64,000 nt of DNA, taken from NCBI GenBank assembly GCA_943787725.1, contig CALSNM010000011.1:1-64000 (forward strand). Direction: 5' to 3'. Under the pieces are notes generated by a model. That model saw nothing but the letters and a program-made list of their open reading frames with translations, made no database searches and had not been told where the DNA came from. The stretch's first letter is position 1. Each line of letters begins with the position of its first letter. Made by a program: the position numbers and the translations under genes. The DNA is from an uncultured Flavobacteriales bacterium (GTDB lineage: Bacteria > Bacteroidota > Bacteroidia > Flavobacteriales_D > Parvicellaceae). Below, piece by piece: positions 44,367 through 55,233 of this stretch.

Positions 44367-45176
44367 TTAGAAAGAACCTACTGTAGCCTCAATACCTTTG
44401 ATAATTAATACAGGTGTTTGCTTTTTGTTGGTAATAATATTTTGAGTAAAGTTATCTAGTTGGGCTATTATTTTTTCAGAATAATGGGCAATTGAGATCA
44501 TGTCAGCATCAATTTCATTAGAATAATCTAATACATGGTTCGTAAATGATTTGGAGCTATCCATTAATTTAAAAGTGGACCGAACTTTTTTCATTGTGAA
44601 TTCATTGCGAACAACTTGGATTCTATTTTTCATTTTACTTTTTTGAATTTGATCAGTGAACTTGGTTCCAAGCACATGTATTTCAGCATCAAATGCCATT
44701 GCTAAATTAGAAACTGCTCCAATTATTTGTAAACTCTCTTTTGATAAATTTATCGGAGCAACAATTTTAGTTATTTTATTGGGTTTAACATTTTCTTGAA
44801 CAATCATAAAGGGAACGGTGCAACTCGTAATAACTTTCAAAGCAAAACTTCCAAACACTTTTTGCATTCCTTTTGCGCCATGTGTTCCCATAATTATTAA
44901 GCGAGAGTTGTTTTCTAAAGCTGTCTTTGCAATATCTTCAAAAATATTACCTATTTTAACAGTAGCTTTCACTTTTGGGTCACCAACTTTTAAGTTAAGT
45001 CTTTTAATCGCTGCTTTAAAATTTTCAGAAGCTGAAGGAATCGCATTTTTATTCTTTACTATGTGAAGTAATATGATTGATGCTCCTGTTTGTCTCGCCA
45101 TTTTTAAGGCATGAAATGCCGCAGAGTCTGCTACATTTGAAAAATCGTGAGGAACAATGTACGTTTTAGCACTCAT
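44367..45176 (-). CDS. Tandem universal stress protein (UspA)
   Basis: A 269-residue protein with two Usp domains. The first starts MSAKTYIVPHDFSNVADSAA and carries the nucleotide-binding glycine motif LIIMGTHGAKGMQKVFGSFA. The second is degenerate (ITKIVAPINLSKESLQIIGA onward) and lacks a clear GxxG loop, so only one site may bind ATP. An in-frame start 18 bases upstream (45194) is the alternative. Such tandem proteins respond to energy or redox stress in other bacteria. It is followed downstream by 171 bases without genes. Confidence 0.87.
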   Translation of the reverse strand: MSAKTYIVPHDFSNVADSAAFHALKMARQTGASIILLHIVKNKNAIPSASENFKAAIKRLNLKVGDPKVKATVKIGNIFEDIAKTALENNSRLIIMGTHGAKGMQKVFGSFALKVITSCTVPFMIVQENVKPNKITKIVAPINLSKESLQIIGAVSNLAMAFDAEIHVLGTKFTDQIQKSKMKNRIQVVRNEFTMKKVRSTFKLMDSSKSFTNHVLDYSNEIDADMISIAHYSEKIIAQLDNFTQNIITNKKQTPVLIIKGIEATVGSF

Positions 45177-45480
45177 AGTGGGATAGTTTTTCAAGAGTTA
45201 AAAAAAAAGTTATCAAACAAACCTACCCATAAAATAACGGAATTAATTTAGTTATCCCAATTAATTGTCAACAATAAAATGTTTTTTTAAATAAGAAATT
45301 AACATTTATACCTTTTAGATACGAAGGTTTTAAGTAAAAGCGGTAAATTCGTTTTTAATATTAACTTGGTTAAATAGTTTAATGATTTAGTCTTATCGGC
45401 TTTGTTGTAAAATAAAAGTGGAAAATGAATTTCAAGTTGCAAAAAACTGCAGATAGATATATTAAAATAAATAGTAAGAG
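45177..45480. other. Divergent intergenic region between usp and ettA
   Basis: About 304 bases of AT-rich DNA between divergent starts. I find no gene of substance, no terminator and no full TTG/TAnnTTTG promoter. There are A and T runs (for example 45201-45209) and one TTAAGT near 45332. Promoters for both genes must lie here, but I cannot place them. Confidence 0.5.
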
Positions 45481-47169
45481 ATGTCCGATGATAAAAAAAT
45501 AATTTTTTCTATGGTGAATGTGAACAAGCAAACACCTGAAGGGAAGCAAATTTTAAAGAATATTTACTTGTCATTTTATTATGGAGCAAAAATTGGTATT
45601 CTAGGTTTAAATGGGTCCGGTAAATCCACTGTCATGCGTATTATTGCAGGTTTAGATGATAAATACCAAGGAGATGTTGTCTTTTCTGATGGATACAGTG
45701 TTGGGTATTTGCCGCAAGAACCAAAACTCGATGAGAGTAAGACGGTAAAAGAAATTGTCCAGGAAGGTGTTCAAGAAACAGTTGATGTTTTGGCAGAGTA
45801 TGAGGAGATAAATAATGGTTTCATGGATGAAGAAATCATGAATGATCCGGATAAAATGAATGCTTTAATTGAGAAACAAGCGAAAGTTCAAGATAGAATA
45901 GATCAATTAAATGCTTGGGATTTGGATTCTAAATTAGATTTAGCAATGGATGCGCTAAGAACCCCAGATGGAGACTCTCCAATTACGAATCTTTCAGGGG
46001 GTGAAAAAAGACGAGTGGCTCTATGTCGTTTGCTTTTACAGGAGCCCGATATTTTGCTACTCGATGAGCCAACGAACCATTTAGATGCTGAATCTGTTCA
46101 TTGGTTAGAACAGCATTTAGGCCAATATAAAGGGACAGTTATTGCTGTAACACATGATAGGTATTTTCTAGATAACGTAGCTGGTTGGATTTTAGAATTA
46201 GATAGAGGCGAAGGTATTCCATATAAAGGAAATTATTCATCTTGGTTGGAACAAAAATCAGACAGGCTAGCAAAAGAAGAAAAGCAAGAAAGTAAACGGC
46301 AAAAAGCATTAAAGCGGGAGTTGGAATGGTCTCGAAAAGGAGCTAAAGGACGCCAAAGCAAAGGTAAGGCTCGTTTAAATAATTACGAAGCAATGCTTAG
46401 CGAAGATATAAAAGATAAAGAAGCAAGAATTGAAATCCCTATTCCAAATGGACCAAGACTGGGTAACGAGGTGATTGAAGCAATTGATGTTGCAAAAGGA
46501 TACGATGATAGATTACTCTATGAAAGTTTGAATTTTAAATTACCTCCAGCAGGAATTGTAGGTGTTATTGGGCCAAATGGTGCGGGTAAAACAACGTTGT
46601 TTAGAATGATAATGGGAGAGGAAACGCCGGATAAAGGCGAGTTTACGGTTGGCTCTACTGTAAAGATTGGGTATGTTGATCAAGCACACGCAGAACTGGA
46701 TCCTAACAGCTCTGTGTATGATGTTGTTAGTGGAGGAAATGAAGTTATTGAAGTTGGAGGAAAAACGATTAATTCGCGCGCTTATGTTAGTCGATTTAAT
46801 TTTAGCGGTTCTGATCAACAAAAGAAAGTTGGTGTGCTTTCAGGTGGTGAAAGAAATAGATTGCATTTAGCAATGACATTAAAAACAGAAGCCAATGTGC
46901 TTCTTCTGGATGAACCGACTAATGATATTGATATTAATACACTTAGAGCACTTGAGGAAGGTATAGAGAGTTTTGCAGGATGCGCAGTAGTAATATCTCA
47001 CGACAGATGGTTTTTGGATAGAATTTGTACACATATTTTAGCTTTTGAGGGTGATTCATCAGTCTATTATTTCGAAGGGTCTTACAGTGAATATGAGGAA
47101 AATAGAAAGAAAAGATTAGGAGGAGATGTTGTTCCGACAAGAGTAAAGTACAAAAAGCTAGTTCGATAA
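45481..47169 (+). CDS. ettA: EttA energy-dependent translational throttle (ABC-F ATPase)
   Basis: A 562-residue soluble ABC-F protein with two ATPase units and no membrane part. It binds the ribosomal E site and tunes elongation to the ADP/ATP ratio. Unit 1 has GLNGSGKSTVM, LSGGEKRRVALC and LLLDEPTNHLDAESV. Unit 2 has GPNGAGKTTLFR, LSGGERNRLH and LLLDEPTNDIDINTL. The linker ELEWSRKGAKGRQSKGKARL is the usual ribosome-contacting P-site motif. Size matches E. coli EttA (555). It is followed immediately by an S4 protein gene, both linked to translation. Confidence 0.95.
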   Translation: MSDDKKIIFSMVNVNKQTPEGKQILKNIYLSFYYGAKIGILGLNGSGKSTVMRIIAGLDDKYQGDVVFSDGYSVGYLPQEPKLDESKTVKEIVQEGVQETVDVLAEYEEINNGFMDEEIMNDPDKMNALIEKQAKVQDRIDQLNAWDLDSKLDLAMDALRTPDGDSPITNLSGGEKRRVALCRLLLQEPDILLLDEPTNHLDAESVHWLEQHLGQYKGTVIAVTHDRYFLDNVAGWILELDRGEGIPYKGNYSSWLEQKSDRLAKEEKQESKRQKALKRELEWSRKGAKGRQSKGKARLNNYEAMLSEDIKDKEARIEIPIPNGPRLGNEVIEAIDVAKGYDDRLLYESLNFKLPPAGIVGVIGPNGAGKTTLFRMIMGEETPDKGEFTVGSTVKIGYVDQAHAELDPNSSVYDVVSGGNEVIEVGGKTINSRAYVSRFNFSGSDQQKKVGVLSGGERNRLHLAMTLKTEANVLLLDEPTNDIDINTLRALEEGIESFAGCAVVISHDRWFLDRICTHILAFEGDSSVYYFEGSYSEYEENRKKRLGGDVVPTRVKYKKLVR

Positions 47170-47170
47170 A

Positions 47171-47383
47171 ATGGAAGAATTTAAGCTAGAAAACCAAGAG
47201 TATATCCAACTTAATCAGTTGTTAAAGACTACCGGGCTTGTAGGTACTGGAGGAGAAGCAATGATTCGTATTTCAGAAGGAGAAGTTTTTTTAAATGGAA
47301 CAATAGAAACGCAGAAAAGAAAAAAAATTAGAGTTGGTGATAAAGTGAAATATTTAGAGAACACAATATTAATAATCGGGTAA
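47171..47383 (+). CDS. S4-domain RNA-binding protein (YbcJ/YaaA-like)
   Basis: A 70-residue small S4 domain: FKLENQEYIQLNQLLKTTGL, VGTGGEAMIRISEGEVFLNG and RKKIRVGDKV, typical of the YbcJ-like RNA-binding family. The ATG follows the ettA stop by one base, so the two are translated together. It probably binds ribosomal or other structured RNA; the exact target is unknown. Confidence 0.88.
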   Translation: MEEFKLENQEYIQLNQLLKTTGLVGTGGEAMIRISEGEVFLNGTIETQKRKKIRVGDKVKYLENTILIIG

Positions 47384-47396
47384 AAGAACAAAAATT

Positions 47397-47633
47397 ATGG
47401 ATAATACAGTAAAAGTATTTACGGGAGGAGCAGTTACCGTTAATTTATTGCGAACAGAACTGGAAAGTATCGGGATTTATCCTATTGTTAAAAACTTAAG
47501 GCAATCCGGAGCATCAGCTGGTTTTCCGGGAGGCACTTCAACTTCGGTTGAACTATACATTAGTCAATCTGAAACAGAAAAGGCGGAAGTACTTATTGCA
47601 GATTTTAAACAAAGACAAGAAGATAATAAATAA
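47397..47633 (+). CDS. DUF2007 family putative signal-transducing protein
   Basis: A 78-residue DUF2007 protein, seen from VFTGGAVTVNLLRTELESIG, the loop region SGASAGFPGGTST and VELYISQSETEKAEVLIADF. The fold is a small ferredoxin-like domain related to the PII-like group. Its ligand is not known. It is placed between the S4 and cyclophilin genes with gaps of 13 and 8 bases, on the same strand. Confidence 0.78.
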   Translation: MDNTVKVFTGGAVTVNLLRTELESIGIYPIVKNLRQSGASAGFPGGTSTSVELYISQSETEKAEVLIADFKQRQEDNK

Positions 47634-47641
47634 TATAAAGA

Positions 47642-48079
47642 ATGAAGAACGCGATTATACATACGGAAAAAGGAGATATGAAAGTGGAATTTTACCACGA
47701 GGATGCTCCAAAAACAGTAGAGAATTTTATCTCTTTAAGTGAAAAAGGATTTTATAATGGATTAACATTTCATAGGGTATTACCTGACTTTGTTATTCAG
47801 GGAGGTTGCCCAGATGGAACCGGTGCAGGTGGACCTGGTTATAGCATTGATTGTGAATTAGCAGGAGGCAATCAATTTCATGATAGGGGTGTTTTGTCAA
47901 TGGCGCACGCAGGCAGAAATACAGGAGGCTCCCAGTTTTTTATCTGTCACTCTCGTAACAATACATCTCATTTAGATAGAAATCATACATGTTTTGGAAA
48001 AGTTGTTGAAGGGCTAGAAGTTATTGACGCTATTGCAGGTGGAGATTTAATTAACTCGATTGAAATAGTAGAAGCGTAG
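47642..48079 (+). CDS. ppiB: Cyclophilin-type peptidyl-prolyl isomerase
   Basis: A 145-residue cytosolic cyclophilin that speeds proline isomerisation during folding. It lacks a signal peptide. Active-site segments are FHRVLPDFVIQGGCPDG (catalytic Arg), GVLSMAHAGRNTGGSQFFI and HLDRNHTCFGKVVEGLEVID. It is the last gene of the ettA-S4-DUF2007-ppiB run and is closed by the terminator at 48101-48134. Confidence 0.92.
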   Translation: MKNAIIHTEKGDMKVEFYHEDAPKTVENFISLSEKGFYNGLTFHRVLPDFVIQGGCPDGTGAGGPGYSIDCELAGGNQFHDRGVLSMAHAGRNTGGSQFFICHSRNNTSHLDRNHTCFGKVVEGLEVIDAIAGGDLINSIEIVEA

Positions 48080-48100
48080 TATTCATATCAATTAATTGCG

Positions 48101-48134
48101 AAGTCGCACTTATTTAATAAGGTGCGACTTTTTT
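48101..48134 (+). terminator. Rho-independent terminator after the cyclophilin gene
   Basis: AAGTCGCAC (48101-48109) and GTGCGACTT (48122-48130) form a 9-bp stem followed by TTTTTT. The next gene begins at 48138, within a few bases, so its promoter must overlap or precede this hairpin, or readthrough supplies it. Confidence 0.88.
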
Positions 48135-48137
48135 CTT

Positions 48138-48962
48138 ATGAAACGAACAGTAGTTTTAAAAACTGGTAGAGAAAAAGATATCTTAATGGATGTCACATCT
48201 CTAAGTTCAGATTCTAAAGGAATCGTTATTTTTTGTCATGGCTACAAGGGTTATAAAGACTGGGGGGCTTGGAACCTAGTTGCAAATGAATTTGCTAGGA
48301 ACGGCTATACCTTCATAAAGTTTAATTTCTCGCATAATGGAGGAACTATAGAAAATCCAATAGACTTTCCGGATTTGAAGGCATTTGGAAATAACACGTA
48401 TGGTAAAGAGGTAGCTGATTTGAATGCTGTTATAGAATGGTCGAATAAAGAGTTTGAAGCGCCAATATATATTATTGGACATAGTAGAGGTGGAGGTATT
48501 GTGACATTGGTTGGCGCAGAAAACACGCTTGTTAGTAAGGTGATAAGTTGGGCTGCAGTTGCTGATTTCAAGGAAAGGTTTCCTATTGGTGAAAAACTTC
48601 AACAGTGGAAAGATAAAGGAGTTTATCATGTGGTGAATGGAAGAACCAAACAAAAAATGCCTCACTATTATTCTTTCTATGAAGATTTTATAAATAATGA
48701 AATAAACCTAACTATTTCTAAAGCAGCAAACGAAATACGTATTCCTCATTTGATTATTCATGGGGAGATGGATGAAGCTGTGTCGATAAAAGATGCATAT
48801 AGGTTGCACTCATTCAACCCTAAGGCTGATTTAGAAATCATTTTAGAGACGAATCATACGTTTGGAAGCAAACACCCATGGAAGGAATCTTTTCTCTCGC
48901 CAGCCCTAGGAGAAGTTGTTAATAAGACAATTAATTTTATTAGTTTACGTAACAAATTGTAA
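48138..48962 (+). CDS. Alpha/beta hydrolase (dienelactone-hydrolase-like)
   Basis: A 274-residue cytosolic hydrolase. The nucleophile elbow is IYIIGHSRGGGIVTL (Ser near residue 116), the acid is in IIHGEMDEAVSI, and the His is in LETNHTFGSKHPW. The oxyanion region IVIFCHGYKGYKDWGAWNLV is also conserved. The ATG at 48138 is preferred over an in-frame ATG at 48096, because the longer leader has no family match and includes the terminator stem. The substrate is unknown; carboxylic ester or lactone hydrolysis is likely. Confidence 0.85.
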   Translation: MKRTVVLKTGREKDILMDVTSLSSDSKGIVIFCHGYKGYKDWGAWNLVANEFARNGYTFIKFNFSHNGGTIENPIDFPDLKAFGNNTYGKEVADLNAVIEWSNKEFEAPIYIIGHSRGGGIVTLVGAENTLVSKVISWAAVADFKERFPIGEKLQQWKDKGVYHVVNGRTKQKMPHYYSFYEDFINNEINLTISKAANEIRIPHLIIHGEMDEAVSIKDAYRLHSFNPKADLEIILETNHTFGSKHPWKESFLSPALGEVVNKTINFISLRNKL

Positions 48963-49006
48963 ATTTATTAGTTATGCGTTTGTCCAAAAAATTTTAAAAA
49001 AAATCA

Positions 49007-51523
49007 TTGCGAAGAATTTATAAAGTAATATTTCTTTTAACAAGTCTTTTATTGACTGAAACTATGTTTAGTCAGGCATTGAGAGGTTTTGTGTATGATG
49101 AATTCAATCAGCCAATACCCTATGCTAATATTTATTTCAAATTTCAAGGTAACGGTACTGTTTCAGATTTGGGTGGAAAATATTATTATCAATTCTCCGA
49201 TCCTGGAGTAATAGAGCTTGTTATTACCGCAGTTGGATACAATAACAAATCAATAAAAATTATTATTCCTGATAAAAATGAGGTAGTTCAAAATATTTGG
49301 TTAGAAACAGATATTGAACAACTCAATGAAGTTTTGGTAAAATCAAAAAAAAGAGACCCTGCATACGAAATTATACAAGCATCTATTAAACAAAAAGATA
49401 GATGGAAAAAGCAATATGAGAGTTCGATATCAGAGGTTTATATAAAAGCAAAAGAGATTATTAGTGCCAAAGAAAAAAAACGAAGAAAGAAACTAGAGGA
49501 ACAGGCTTTGATTGAAAAAGAAAGTCAAAAGGAGGACAATCCAGATGTGTTTTCGGAAGAAGAGACTAAGAGGCAAAAGGAAATTGATAAAATTGCCAGC
49601 AGCATGAACATGTTTGAATTACAGTTAACCAGACATTACAAATACCCAAATAAGGTTAAAGAGATTAGAAGTGCGCATAAAAAATTTGGTAGTAGTTATG
49701 GTCTTTTTTTTAGTAATACTTCTGAGGCTGAATTTAATTTTTATTCTAATTTGATGTCGATAAGTGTTCTTAATGATCAGCCCTTAATATCACCTTTACA
49801 TATAACTTCTGTTTTAACCTATAAGTTCACCTTAGTAGAAACAACATTTTATAATGAACAAATGTTATATAAAATTAAAGTTACACCAAGGAAAAAAGGT
49901 AATGCTTCTTGGTCAGGTTATATATGGATTTTGGACAAAAAGTTTTGTATAATAAAAGTAGATTTGCATTTGAGTAAAGGTGGTTTAATTATTTATGATC
50001 AGTTTAATCTGAAACAAGAATATGGTTTTGAAACTGACTCAGTTCTTGTTTTGACCAAGCAAGATTTTGAGTATGAATCAAAATCAGGTAATCGAAATTT
50101 TTCGGGAAGTACGACAGTTCGTTATTCGGATTATCAAATCAATCCAAATTTCGAGAAGAAGTTCTTTAATAATGAAATAGCTTTAACAACTGAAGAAGCA
50201 TATGAACGAGACTCTTCTTATTGGGGAAGCATTCGTCCTGAACCATTAACAAAGAAGGAGCAAAAATTCCAATTTGTAAAAGATAGTATATATGCCCATA
50301 CACACTCTGAAGTTTATTTAGATTCTTTGGACTCTGTTTTTAATAGAGTTACCTTATTGGATCTTTTATGGGATGGCCTGGGTTTCTCTGACAGAAAAAA
50401 CAAAAAATATTGGCAATTTTCATCTTTAGCAGGAACTATTGATCCTTTTGAAATAGGGGGGGTGAGGCTTGGCCCAAATGCATCTGTATTTAAAAAGTGG
50501 AAAAACGAAAAAACATTATCCGCATTTGCGCAAGTAAATACAGGAATCAGAAATCCAGAATTAAAAGGAATGTTCGTACTTGGATTTAGATATGATCCAA
50601 AGCATTTTGGAAGGCTTGATTTTTATATGGGAGATCAATATAATTTAATTGTTGAAAACGACGCGGTTTCCAACTTACTGCAAAGAAAAAACTGGGTTCA
50701 AGAAAAGGACTTTACTGTCGGAATCTCTAGAGAGATAATTAACGGAGTTTATGGGGGAATGAGATTAAGGTATGCTCGGATAATTCCTATTACGAATTTA
50801 AATTTTAACCCAGAAGCTGACGATTGGTTTGCAGACAATGAACCAATCGAGTTTGACGCTTACAATAAAGCTGTAATAAATACGAGTTTGACATTTGTTC
50901 CATTTCAGAAATACATGACAGAACCTAATCGAAAAGTTGTTTTGGGCAGTAAGTGGCCTTCGCTTTTTGGTTACTATGAGAAAGGAATAGGGGGGCTATT
51001 GAATAGTGAGATAAACTATGATTATTTGGAAGCTGAAATTTCACAATCATTCAAACTGGGAACAATGGGAACATCTAACTATAAAGTATTATTTGGTAAA
51101 TACTTGAATGCACAAAAGATGTATTACACGGATTATGAAATTTACCCAAGAGGAGATCAATGGTTTTTCGCCTCTTTAATGGAGTCTATGCAAATTCAAG
51201 ACACAACATTAACTGTAACGGATCAGCATTTTAGAGTGCATTATGCGCATCATTTTAATGGTGCAATTGTTAATTACATTCCTTTTGTGAAAAAACTTAG
51301 AATACATGCAGTTGCTGGAGCAAGCGCTCTATGGATAAAAGAATCCAACTACCGTTATGAGGAAGTATTTTTAGGAATTGAAAGAACTTTTAAAATCCAA
51401 CGTTCTCGCTTTAGATTTGGAATTTATTTTGTTGCTGCTGAATCTACAAATGCTACTATTTTTCCTCGAATTAAATTTGCTGTTAATCAATATTCCATAA
51501 GGGATCAGAGCTGGGGGTATTGA
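49007..51523 (+). CDS. Carboxypeptidase-regulatory-like and DUF5686 outer-membrane protein
   Basis: An 838-residue exported protein. It starts at a TTG with a signal peptide (FLLTSLLLTETMFSQ). Residues 24-110 are a CarboxypepD_reg beta-sandwich, LRGFVYDEFNQPIPYANIYF and SDLGGKYYYQFSD. The rest matches DUF5686, a Bacteroidota outer-membrane barrel domain found with such N-terminal domains. A charged Lys/Glu-rich insert lies around residues 145-200. It looks like a TonB-receptor relative but has no plug or TonB box, so transport is unproven. Confidence 0.85.
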   Translation: MRRIYKVIFLLTSLLLTETMFSQALRGFVYDEFNQPIPYANIYFKFQGNGTVSDLGGKYYYQFSDPGVIELVITAVGYNNKSIKIIIPDKNEVVQNIWLETDIEQLNEVLVKSKKRDPAYEIIQASIKQKDRWKKQYESSISEVYIKAKEIISAKEKKRRKKLEEQALIEKESQKEDNPDVFSEEETKRQKEIDKIASSMNMFELQLTRHYKYPNKVKEIRSAHKKFGSSYGLFFSNTSEAEFNFYSNLMSISVLNDQPLISPLHITSVLTYKFTLVETTFYNEQMLYKIKVTPRKKGNASWSGYIWILDKKFCIIKVDLHLSKGGLIIYDQFNLKQEYGFETDSVLVLTKQDFEYESKSGNRNFSGSTTVRYSDYQINPNFEKKFFNNEIALTTEEAYERDSSYWGSIRPEPLTKKEQKFQFVKDSIYAHTHSEVYLDSLDSVFNRVTLLDLLWDGLGFSDRKNKKYWQFSSLAGTIDPFEIGGVRLGPNASVFKKWKNEKTLSAFAQVNTGIRNPELKGMFVLGFRYDPKHFGRLDFYMGDQYNLIVENDAVSNLLQRKNWVQEKDFTVGISREIINGVYGGMRLRYARIIPITNLNFNPEADDWFADNEPIEFDAYNKAVINTSLTFVPFQKYMTEPNRKVVLGSKWPSLFGYYEKGIGGLLNSEINYDYLEAEISQSFKLGTMGTSNYKVLFGKYLNAQKMYYTDYEIYPRGDQWFFASLMESMQIQDTTLTVTDQHFRVHYAHHFNGAIVNYIPFVKKLRIHAVAGASALWIKESNYRYEEVFLGIERTFKIQRSRFRFGIYFVAAESTNATIFPRIKFAVNQYSIRDQSWGY

Positions 51524-51558
51524 TTTTCACAACTAATAAAGTCAAATTGTATGAAGCA

Positions 51559-54500
51559 TTAATTGAATTTAATTATTCTCTTTTGTATCTGTTTGTTACC
51601 AACATCAAGCTTAAGTATGTAAGATCCGTTTGCTTTGTCAATGATGTCGACTTCAAATAGCTTATTACCTTTTCCATAAGTTTGATATATTAATCTACCG
51701 CACAAGTCATAAACGCTTAAAGTAATTTCTTTTTCAAATTCTCTATTTAAAACCACGTTAAATAAGCCGCCAGTAGGATTTGGGAATACGTTTAATTGAA
51801 TGTCAATGTGTTCCTCCAATCCAACAAAAGAGTTCACCAGAATATCAGTCAAAGTCGTTGTACATCCATTTAAATCTGTAATTGTTACCGAATACAAACC
51901 GCCAACCAAACTGTTTATATTTTGAGAACTCGAAGAAAATCCGCCAGGTCCTGTCCAAGAATATGTATAAGTAGGAGATCCGCCAGAAACCGTTAGACTA
52001 ATTGCTCCGTCATTTCCAGAAATCTCATCTGTTACAGATGATGCTCCACTTAAAACCAATGGGTCAGTTATTGATCCATTTACTTCTCCGGAACATCCAT
52101 TGGCATCTATTATTGAAATTGTATAAGGACCAGCTACTAAACCAGAAAATATATTCATAGATTGGGTTGTTGTTCCACCGTCTATACTATATAGGAAAGG
52201 AGCAGTTCCGTTTGTGGTTAAAACCTCAATGGATCCGTCAGTAAGTCCGTTACAAGAAATGTTGGTTACTTGCGCACTTCCTGTAGATCCCCGTTCCCCA
52301 TCGGCAATAGTTACGTTTTCTGTTGTTATGACAGTTGTTAGCGTCAGCTAACTTCTACGCAGTAAGTGTTCGACAGCTAATCCGCTAAAAATTTCACTCG
52401 TTTGAAAGGTAGCTCCACAGTCAATTGAATATTGGTATGGAGAGGTTCCTCCAGAGGTAAGAAAAGTAATTTGTCCCATCTGTTGTATTCTGACAGGTTT
52501 GATCAATTGAAGAAACTCCGGTTACCAAAAGAGCGGGTTCAGTTATATTTAGGTTAATCGTATTAGCACAAGATGAGTTGTCAATTACAGTAACTGTAAA
52601 ACTACCAGCAGATAATCCAGAAAATGTTTCAGATGCTTGTGGTCCGCTTCCTATGTCGTAAGTGAATGGTCCATTTCCACCGCTAACAGTTATTACAGCA
52701 GTACCAGAAGGCGTCGCCGTTGCAAAGTAAATTCGTATGCGCTTCCGTAACAGTTCCAGTGCATGGAGATGCAAGGCAGAAGTTGCTTGTGTCTGAAGCG
52801 TAACTTAGAGTTGTCATCTGCGCTAAAACTGCTCCAGAACTATCTGTTAAAACCCAATCTCCGTCGATTGCACAATTTGAGGATATACCATCCATGCCAT
52901 CTCCATAATCATCGTACATAATAATGTCATAACATCCATAGGCTAAACAAAGGTTTTCCGTAATTACTGTCTCATTTCCATAAGCTCCAGCATCTCCTGC
53001 GCCTGCCCCTTGTGCACCTCCTGGAGGAATGCCTGTCGAATTTCCGCCAGAAGCTACAACTGTAGTTGATCCCGCATTTACAATTTCCCAATATGTTTCA
53101 TACCCCCAACAGTCTGTACTGATTGTTAAATTAGCGGGAACACCACCAATTGTGGCATTAAAATTAACTAATGCTGCATCGTTAGCAGGGTTTGTGTCGG
53201 CTGTTCCATTTGGATTGGAGCTAGTTGCATTAAATACATGAGGTCCAGCTGTAACTGTCATGTTCGGAAGTGTTATTGTTTCGCTCGCATTCGAAACTAA
53301 ATTACCTGTCCAAGAATAAGTCAAATTGGTTCCCCCGTCAACGTTATATAATATAGTTGCAGATGTTAAAGCATTCATTCCAGCATTTTTTAATGTCACA
53401 ACTGGGTCAAAATTGTCTCCACATAACTCTGCAGTCGGAGATGCAATTCCTTGGATACTTGCATCGTCAACCGTTGTAACGGCGTTTGGATCCCATCCAT
53501 CATTGATTATAGTTGTTCCACCGCAAGATACAGGGTCTAAATAATCCCCTATACCAAGGCCCCAGGAAACTCCTAAACGACCATAATAGTCGTATCCATT
53601 CGCTGATGTTCCTTGGCAAGCAGCAGATCCCCCATACAATTGTCCAATGATTCTTCCATTTTGATCAAATAACGGAGATCCTGAAGAACCAGGTTCTGTA
53701 ACTCCTTCATCCCATGCATCCATGTACCAAACCGCAGCTCCGGCGGCATTTGCATGGTGAATATTGTCTGCTCCACCATTTTCATAGGCACGACAAATTT
53801 TCTTTATATCACCTGAAGGATGATGAATTCCAGTTACTGCGTTCACTGCACTTTCTGTATCATCGTTGCTCCATCCTGCATAGAATAGATTCCAGTTGGT
53901 GGCATCTGTAACAGTCATGTTGTCCATTAATAGTAGCGCATGATCAGCTTGCGTTCCGCTAACGAGAATTGTCGCTCCATTCACAGTAGTTTGATCATAA
54001 TTAGATGCATTATTAAAAGATGTTGGTGTATTTGCTGTAGTTGCGCATGACATTCCTGCATTTCCTTCAGGAACATCCCAATTGAAGCGGAATAACCAGT
54101 TTCCTGTTCCACCACCTAAACAGTGATTAGCTGTTAAGAAATAAGGTGTTCCATCATTACAAGAGTTATTGATTAATGCTCCAGTACAAATTCCACTTCC
54201 GTTTGTAACAATCATTGCAACAGAACGAATTTGATCATCCCATGCACTCAATCCTCCAACGTAAGGGTCCACTGGACAGCGCGCATCATAGTTACAATCG
54301 CCTGAACTATTCAATGCTTTCTCAAGGCTCTTTTGAATGATGTTCAAACTTCTATATCCATGTGTTACACCATTGATTGTGAATTCACCTTGGCCCTTAA
54401 CTGCAGCGGGCTCGAAATACTCTACTACAATATGATCGCCATGGACTAAATCTGTGCCTAGTTCACCACTTGGGTGATTGTTGCGCGATGTATAAGCCCC

Positions 54501-54905
54501 AACGGTATGTGTTTTAGCTTTGTCATATAGATAAAGATACGCTCCTTCCGGAAAATGGACATTTTCTAATGTTAAGTTAATTGTGAGTGCTCCTGAAGCA
54601 ACAATTTCAGTGCGCCAAATACGGTTTCCATTCGGAAGGTCCGTCCAAACACCAGCATTTTGGAAATTTATATTCGTTTCATACTTAAACCCAAATCGCC
54701 ATGGTGAATTCTTTAACGGGTCATTTAATGCATCTTCTGCGTCAATTAGCGACTGATCAAAACCTGGCATTTCAATAGCTTGAAGCTTTTTACTTAAGTT
54801 GAGTTTTGTGTTCCAACTAATAGGGTTTTTCTTGTCGGTGGTTTGCGAAAATGAACTAAAAGAAAATAATGTTGCAAAAAAGAAGATGATTAATTTAATA
54901 TGCAT
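51559..54905 (-). CDS. Secreted lysyl-endopeptidase-like serine protease with SprB repeats and T9SS signal (frameshifted)
   Basis: A protein of about 1110 residues. After the signal peptide and a propeptide of about 200 residues comes a trypsin-fold protease. The catalytic triad is in YFLTANHCLGG (His), ADHALLLMDNMTV (Asp) and EPGSSGSPLFDQNGRIIGQL (Ser), like Achromobacter lysyl endopeptidase. Next come beta-sandwich domains, then SprB-type repeats (TYSWTGPGGFSSSSQNIN, YSVTITDLNGCTT) and a type A sorting domain (NVFPNPTGGLFNVVLN) that directs T9SS export. Between about 52300 and 52720 the repeats are spread over all frames by at least two shifts. The protease part is intact, so secreted proteolytic activity is likely. 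Confidence 0.85.
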
Positions 54906-55233
54906 TTGTCTGTAATTAATTAATAAATTGTTCCAAGGGCCTACCCAAATCTATCAATTATTTAGCATATCTCTTTCGTTTTTTTTGGGAAAAAAAGCCC
55001 ATTATTGGAAAGCTATCTAATGTATTTATTTTCTTTAAGTTGAGCTAATTTCTCAAGTTGAATAATTCCTAATGATATAGTGTAAAGAAAATAGGTTGCT
55101 AGTTGAATTGGTTGGTTGAGAAAAACATGACGTATCTAATTAAGTTTTGGGTTTGCATTTCAATCATAAAATTTCTATCGAAATAGATTCCATTTATAAT
55201 TATTACGATTACATTTGCATAATTCAAATTTAA
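54906..55233. other. Divergent intergenic region between the protease and pyrR
   Basis: About 328 bases, AT-rich, with no gene I can support. A -7-like TACATTTG lies at 55210-55217, 16 bases before the pyrR start, but no -33 TTG is at the right distance. Short runs such as AAGTTGA repeat by chance. There is no clear anti-terminator or PyrR RNA-binding hairpin that I could define. Confidence 0.45.
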
